Source: Candidatus Coatesiibacteriota bacterium
GTDB taxonomy: Bacteria > JAFGND01
Assembly (NCBI GenBank): GCA_016927185.1
Contig: JAFGND010000106.1
Location: forward strand, 1 to 64,000
Direction of reading: 5' to 3'
DNA: 64,000 bases
In this document: positions 60,726 through 64,000 of the stretch, piece by piece
Layout: every line of letters begins with the position of its first letter
Numbering within the stretch: position 1 is the first letter of the stretch
Program-made: the position numbers and the translations under genes
Notes under the pieces: model-generated
Database searches by the model: none
What the model was told of the DNA's origin: nothing
The model's input: the letters and a program-made list of their open reading frames with translations, nothing else

Positions 60726-61605
60726 TATATTTATCAACCTTATCTGCGAAAACTGTAAGAATATTGACATTTTTGTTTTCATTGAAAATTCTCATGCATC
60801 CTGCAAAAGCAGCACCGCTTGAAATTCCAGCTGAAATCCCATAATGCAAAGCCAAATATCTCATATAATGATCTGCTTCTATATCCTCTATAGTCAGAAT
60901 TCTGTCTATTAGTGATAAGTCAAGAACTTTAGGTATAAAACCAGGACCTATACCCTGTATTGAATGTGAGGATGGAAGACTGCCAGAAAGAACGGCAGAA
61001 GCAGCGGGTTCTACGGCGATTATTTTGATATTAGAGAATTTTCTTTTCAGGACTCTTCCGACACCAGTCAATGTCCCTCCAGTTCCTACCCCAGCAACAA
61101 AATAATCAATCCTTTCATCCAAGTCCTGTAAAATTTCATATGCTGTTGTTTTCTCATGTATTGCAGGATTTGAAGGATTTTCAAATTGATTAGCAAGAAA
61201 AAAATCAGGATTTTCTCTGGACATTGAAACAGCTTTTTCAAGAGATCCCTTCACTCCTTGCTTGACTGGAGTAAGAATTATTTCTGCTCCAAAATTAGCT
61301 ATCAATTTCCTTCTTTCGACAGTCATGTTTTCAGGCATCACAATCTTGCATCTATAACCTCTTGATGCAGAGATCATTGCAAGAGCAATTCCAGTATTGC
61401 CACTTGTGGCTTCTATTATTGTGCTTTTTTCAGATAAAAGACCAGCTTCTTCAGCATTTTCTATTATTGATAATGCAACTCTGTCTTTAATACTGCCACC
61501 CGGATTACTACCTTCCAGTTTTGCGAAAAGCAGCCCATTTAATGCTTTGTCATCGAGGCAGATAAGTGGAGTTTTTCCAATAGTATCAGCAATATTATTG
61601 TACAC
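60712..61605 (-). CDS. cysK: Cysteine synthase (O-acetylserine sulfhydrylase)
   Basis: The protein has 297 residues, a PLP enzyme making cysteine from O-acetylserine and sulphide. Recognised by TIGKTPLICL, the PLP lysine K40 in GGSIKDRVAL, ATSGNTGIALAM, FENPSNPAIHEKTTAYEI and AGVGTGGTLTGVGRVL. It starts with GTG whose first base is the last base of the upstream gene's TAG, so translation is coupled. It is slightly short for the family but has all key motifs. It converges on the HD-GYP gene and overlaps its end. Confidence 0.95.
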   Translation of the reverse strand: MYNNIADTIGKTPLICLDDKALNGLLFAKLEGSNPGGSIKDRVALSIIENAEEAGLLSEKSTIIEATSGNTGIALAMISASRGYRCKIVMPENMTVERRKLIANFGAEIILTPVKQGVKGSLEKAVSMSRENPDFFLANQFENPSNPAIHEKTTAYEILQDLDERIDYFVAGVGTGGTLTGVGRVLKRKFSNIKIIAVEPAASAVLSGSLPSSHSIQGIGPGFIPKVLDLSLIDRILTIEDIEADHYMRYLALHYGISAGISSGAAFAGCMRIFNENKNVNILTVFADKVDKYISYL

Positions 61606-62438
61606 TACTTAAGGAACTTCTTGAATCTATAGGAAAGACCAATGTTAAATCCCAGCTCTGGAGGTGGATTGAGACCCCAGGCAAAACCGGCATCAAGATA
61701 CATTTCTTTCATAAGCATAATTTTCGCACCAGGAACAATCCTGAATCCAGTCAATGGATAATCCAGATAATTGCTTTTTGATGAACCAACAGCACTTATT
61801 CTGAATGACATGGGAGCTTCCGGGAGTACAGTAGTAGTGATAGAATAATTTTCGAAACTGCTTCCCTTGAATTTCTGTCCCTCTACATCAGTCATCTTTG
61901 CCCAGCCATATTCAAAATGTGCATCAACCTTGAAAATATCATAGGTTTCTGAGATAGCACAACCTCCTCTCAGGGCTACTTCTCCACCCAGATCCCTGTT
62001 TGAATTACCAGTAGGAAGAGTTAATTGACCAAATACTGATAATCCCATCATATTTTCACTATCTGGATATATCATGAATTTCGCTCCACCGTGCATATCT
62101 CCCAAACCCTTATGGGATTCAATATCCTGATCCTTAGCTTTTCTTATAAGGATTGGAATACTAAGATCTACTTCCATCCAGTTGAACATTCCATAAATGA
62201 GATTGGTGTTGAATCGCATTATATTGAAATCGGGATCTCTTCCCCATACATAGAATTCGAAACCTTCATTCACCATTAAATTTCCATTTGGAAGAACATC
62301 AGCAGAAATTGTTGTTCCTCTTCCGGTAAAACCACCATAACTAGACTCGTAATACATTGAATATTGTTCGTTTGACTTGTTTTCAGCATGAAGATTTGCT
62401 ATAAGACATATTAGTGAGAATATAATTATATATTTCAT
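61605..62438 (-). CDS. Probable outer-membrane beta-barrel protein
   Basis: The protein has 277 residues with a signal peptide (MKYIIIFSLICLIANLHAEN) and alternating hydrophobic strands rich in Gly and aromatic residues, ending in SYRFKKFL. Short motifs such as FNWMEVDLSIPILI, GLGDMHGGAKFMIYP and VFGQLTLPTGNSNRDLG resemble the phenol-degradation MetA/transporter-like outer-membrane family. Its cargo is unknown; lying in front of cysK hints at nothing certain. AAGGAG precedes the ATG, and a TTGACG box lies 52 bases upstream. Confidence 0.75.
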   Translation of the reverse strand: MKYIIIFSLICLIANLHAENKSNEQYSMYYESSYGGFTGRGTTISADVLPNGNLMVNEGFEFYVWGRDPDFNIMRFNTNLIYGMFNWMEVDLSIPILIRKAKDQDIESHKGLGDMHGGAKFMIYPDSENMMGLSVFGQLTLPTGNSNRDLGGEVALRGGCAISETYDIFKVDAHFEYGWAKMTDVEGQKFKGSSFENYSITTTVLPEAPMSFRISAVGSSKSNYLDYPLTGFRIVPGAKIMLMKEMYLDAGFAWGLNPPPELGFNIGLSYRFKKFLK

Positions 62439-62654
62439 AAATAATCTCCTTTCTTCAGGGCAAGATTAATTGTATTGTCTAATTCGTCAACATATTTTTC
62501 AAAAAACCATTTACAATTCTAATTTTTAACCTAAAGATAAGTTTTTCTTCACTTATTAGTTGTTTATTTGTATTATTCGTAAACAAATGACCTTGATTCA
62601 TATCTGAATTGTATAAATTAATGCTCAGTTGTATTAAATAAGATACATATTTTC

Positions 62655-62683
62655 TTGCTGTCTCAAAATCATCTCTATATAAT
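62655..62683 (+). promoter_or_regulatory. Sigma70-like promoter in the intergenic region
   Basis: TTGCTG (62655-62660), a 17-base spacer and TATAAT (62678-62683) give one of the best consensus matches in the window. The predicted start is about 62690. Confidence 0.6.
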
Positions 62684-62689
62684 ATTATG

Positions 62690-63035
62690 ATTTACTTTAA
62701 GTTACAATATCTACTCCATATGGCATGGTTTTTTCTATATAAAGACAAATGGAAGAATTCAAGTGGATTAGTAAAAATGAATAAAAAATCTTTACACTGG
62801 CAGCTGAATTCAATTTTTAAAACCAGCAGTTTTGGGGATTGGAAGAGATTTTTCATTAAGAAATACTGTACAATTTTTTCCGGTTTCCCTGTTTATGTGT
62901 TTTCTTCTATCCCCAATACGCTGGATATAATTGCAGATCTCTCCTTCTCGGGAAGGTCTTTATATAGATCCTTTATCCTCTCTCCTCCTTACTTTTTAAA
63001 CGTGGGGATTAGAAATCCTCACGTCCTTTATTCTT
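62690..63035 (+). ncRNA. Candidate structured RNA (function unknown) or leader of the Omp85 gene
   Basis: Downstream of the promoter, CCAGC-x4-TTGGGGAT (62823-62839) pairs with ATCCCCAA-x3-GCTGG (62909-62924), with an inner GAAGAGA/TTTTCTTC helix. GATCT/CCTTC...GAAGG/AGATC follows at 62936-62970. Then an 11-bp hairpin with one G-T pair and loop AGA lies at 63000-63024, followed by a T-rich stretch. No match to tmRNA, RNase P or SRP RNA signatures was seen. A 5' leader of the downstream gene is the main alternative. Confidence 0.35.
63000..63035 (+). terminator. Hairpin resembling an intrinsic terminator
   Basis: ACGTGGGGATT and AATCCTCACGT form an 11-bp stem (one G-T pair) around AGA, then CCTTTATTCTT. 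The T tract is broken, so termination may be partial. A TTGACA follows at 63034. Confidence 0.45.
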
Positions 63036-63071
63036 GACATTCTAAACTTATATGATGAACCGTGACTTTAA

Positions 63072-64000
63072 ATGGTTAGACTTTCTTTTTTGCTCTTGCT
63101 ATGCTTTTTGTCATCTGCGCTGAAGCCCGATCAAGTTATTCATAATGACCCTAAGATTGTATACCTGAAACGTTTTGTTTATAAAATCGAATATAAGGGT
63201 AATACTAAAACTTCAAGAAAAGTTCTGGATAATCATATTACAATAAAAGAAGGAGATATCTTCGATGAGAAAAAACTTGCAGAAAGCCTGGAGAAACTGA
63301 TTGATCTTGGATATTTTCTTGATGTAAATGTCTCTATTTCATTTGCCAACAATGATAAAAGCAAAATAATAATAACCTTCCTTGTTGAGGAAAAGAGTAC
63401 TCTGAAAACAAATCTTGGAATTGGTTATAATGAGCAAATTGGCCTTACTGGGATGTCCAATATTAATGATAATAATCTTTTTGGTAAAGGTCAGGAAGGC
63501 AATCTTGGAATAATATATGGAAAAAATGGTCATCAGTTTAACCTTTTTTGGAGAGATCCTGATTTCCTTAATATGCCTATTAATCTTGCTGTCATGCCTT
63601 ATTATTTGAATCAAAAGCTTTGGCAGATGAATTATAATAAAAACAATCAAGAACATACTGATAAATCGTATGAACAGGATAGAAGTTTCAAGATCCAAAG
63701 ATATGGATTTAAAGTACCGATATCTATACAGACTGCTTTTGAACCCATGAATTTATTCATATCTCCAAGATTCGAAAACATAAAAACTTTTGATATGAAT
63801 AAGGATCTTTCAGAAGAATTGTGGTTTGAACAAGGAAGCGATAAACTCATAACTTATAAAATTGGATTAAGATATTTAACAACAAGTATCAAACATTCAA
63901 GATATCCATCTTATGTTGAATTGTCAGTAGAAAATTCATCAAAGGAATTAAAAAGCTCATATGAATTCCAAAGATATACATTAAAGGTATCCCAGCAAAT
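63072..64000 (+). CDS. Omp85/BamA-TamA-like outer-membrane protein with a single POTRA domain (3' truncated by window edge)
   Basis: The frame opens at the ATG at 63072 and is open for 309 codons to the window end. Residues 1-16 look like a signal peptide (MVRLSFLLLLCFLSSA). One POTRA domain follows (RFVYKIEYKGNTKTSRKVL, EKLIDLGYFLDVNVSI), then a surface-antigen barrel begins at about residue 105 with LGIGYNEQIGLTGMSNINDN and NNLFGKGQEG. BamA normally has five POTRAs, so this is more likely a short TamA/D15-like paralog. No clear ribosome site precedes the ATG. Substrate and partners are unknown. The structured region upstream may be its leader. Confidence 0.82.
   Translation, partial: MVRLSFLLLLCFLSSALKPDQVIHNDPKIVYLKRFVYKIEYKGNTKTSRKVLDNHITIKEGDIFDEKKLAESLEKLIDLGYFLDVNVSISFANNDKSKIIITFLVEEKSTLKTNLGIGYNEQIGLTGMSNINDNNLFGKGQEGNLGIIYGKNGHQFNLFWRDPDFLNMPINLAVMPYYLNQKLWQMNYNKNNQEHTDKSYEQDRSFKIQRYGFKVPISIQTAFEPMNLFISPRFENIKTFDMNKDLSEELWFEQGSDKLITYKIGLRYLTTSIKHSRYPSYVELSVENSSKELKSSYEFQRYTLKVSQQ

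Larger units (their letters stand above)
62439..63071. other. 633-bp intergenic region with promoter and hairpins
   Basis: The first ~210 bp are AT-rich and carry the minus-strand promoter region of the barrel gene. From 62655 there is a plus-strand promoter, then about 335 bp that are relatively GC-rich in patches and can fold into several stems. A 116-codon reading frame crosses it (62687-63037) but resembles no family and starts only four bases after the -10 box. No tRNA or known RNA was recognised. Confidence 0.5.

Noticed and set aside
62687-63037. A 116-codon plus-strand reading frame
   Set aside because: It starts four bases after a -10 box, has no ribosome site, resembles no family and runs through strong hairpins; I treat it as chance.

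Overview
The window is about 64 kb of AT-rich chromosome from a Gram-negative bacterium. No rRNA, insertion sequence, prophage or CRISPR array was seen. Four secreted proteins end in a Por/T9SS type A-like sorting tail (PNPF box, a G-Q/R-x-I core, then GxY). An Omp85 protein, a heptose-7-phosphate kinase and a surface-polysaccharide locus also point to an outer membrane. With a B12-dependent ribonucleotide reductase and two radical SAM proteins, this suits an uncultivated, probably anaerobic member of the FCB (Bacteroidetes/Fibrobacteres-like) superphylum. The exact phylum cannot be fixed from the sequence alone.

Layout. 1-4126: two adjacent secreted beta-propeller proteins, the first cut by the window edge, then a B12-binding radical SAM enzyme. 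4123-9948 (minus): DEAH helicase, nrdJ, a 335-bp noncoding gap and a GT2 glycosyltransferase. 10096-13228: a secreted amidase with a sorting tail and an exported cyclophilin. 13218-23510 (minus): an eight-gene, tightly coupled glycan operon (sugar dehydrogenase, aminotransferase, four GT4 enzymes, polymerase/ligase, amidotransferase). It faces a WbaP-type initiating transferase at 23627, which is followed by an orphan DNA methyltransferase and a TrmJ-like RNA methyltransferase. 27127-39502: a housekeeping run (zinc/coiled-coil protein, ispH, rpsA, mtaB-like, a TPR gene with a possible frameshift, aroQ, ribH, nusB, heptose kinase with a long Lys-rich tail, hexapeptide acetyltransferase, lipoprotein, and a radical SAM gene interrupted by an in-frame TGA). 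39616-40281: a three-unit paralog of the eight-unit propeller. 40679-56662: fusA directly followed by the complete S10-spc-alpha ribosomal protein cluster through rplQ. 56674-62438: DedA/TVP38 protein, tRNA-Val, rpe, PASTA protein, GAF-HD-GYP-PilZ protein, cysK and an outer-membrane barrel protein. 62439-64000: a 633-bp intergenic region with a consensus-like promoter and strong hairpins, then the 5' part of a single-POTRA Omp85 gene.

How the genes work together. The dehydrogenase and aminotransferase (22488, 21388) and the acetyltransferase (36503) resemble WbpB/WlbA, WbpE and WbpD, and an AsnB-like amidotransferase lies in the same operon. This suggests a surface glycan containing a diamino-uronic acid, possibly amidated. 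The 40-56 kb block is the core translation/secretion/transcription operon (ribosomal proteins, SecY, IF-1, RNA polymerase alpha), preceded by a leader with competing hairpins.

Most worth checking: a candidate structured RNA at about 62690-63030; an A9 slippery run joining a TPR gene to a -1 frame extension; an in-frame TGA inside a radical SAM gene; a heptose kinase with a 292-residue histone-like tail; and hairpins in front of fusA.
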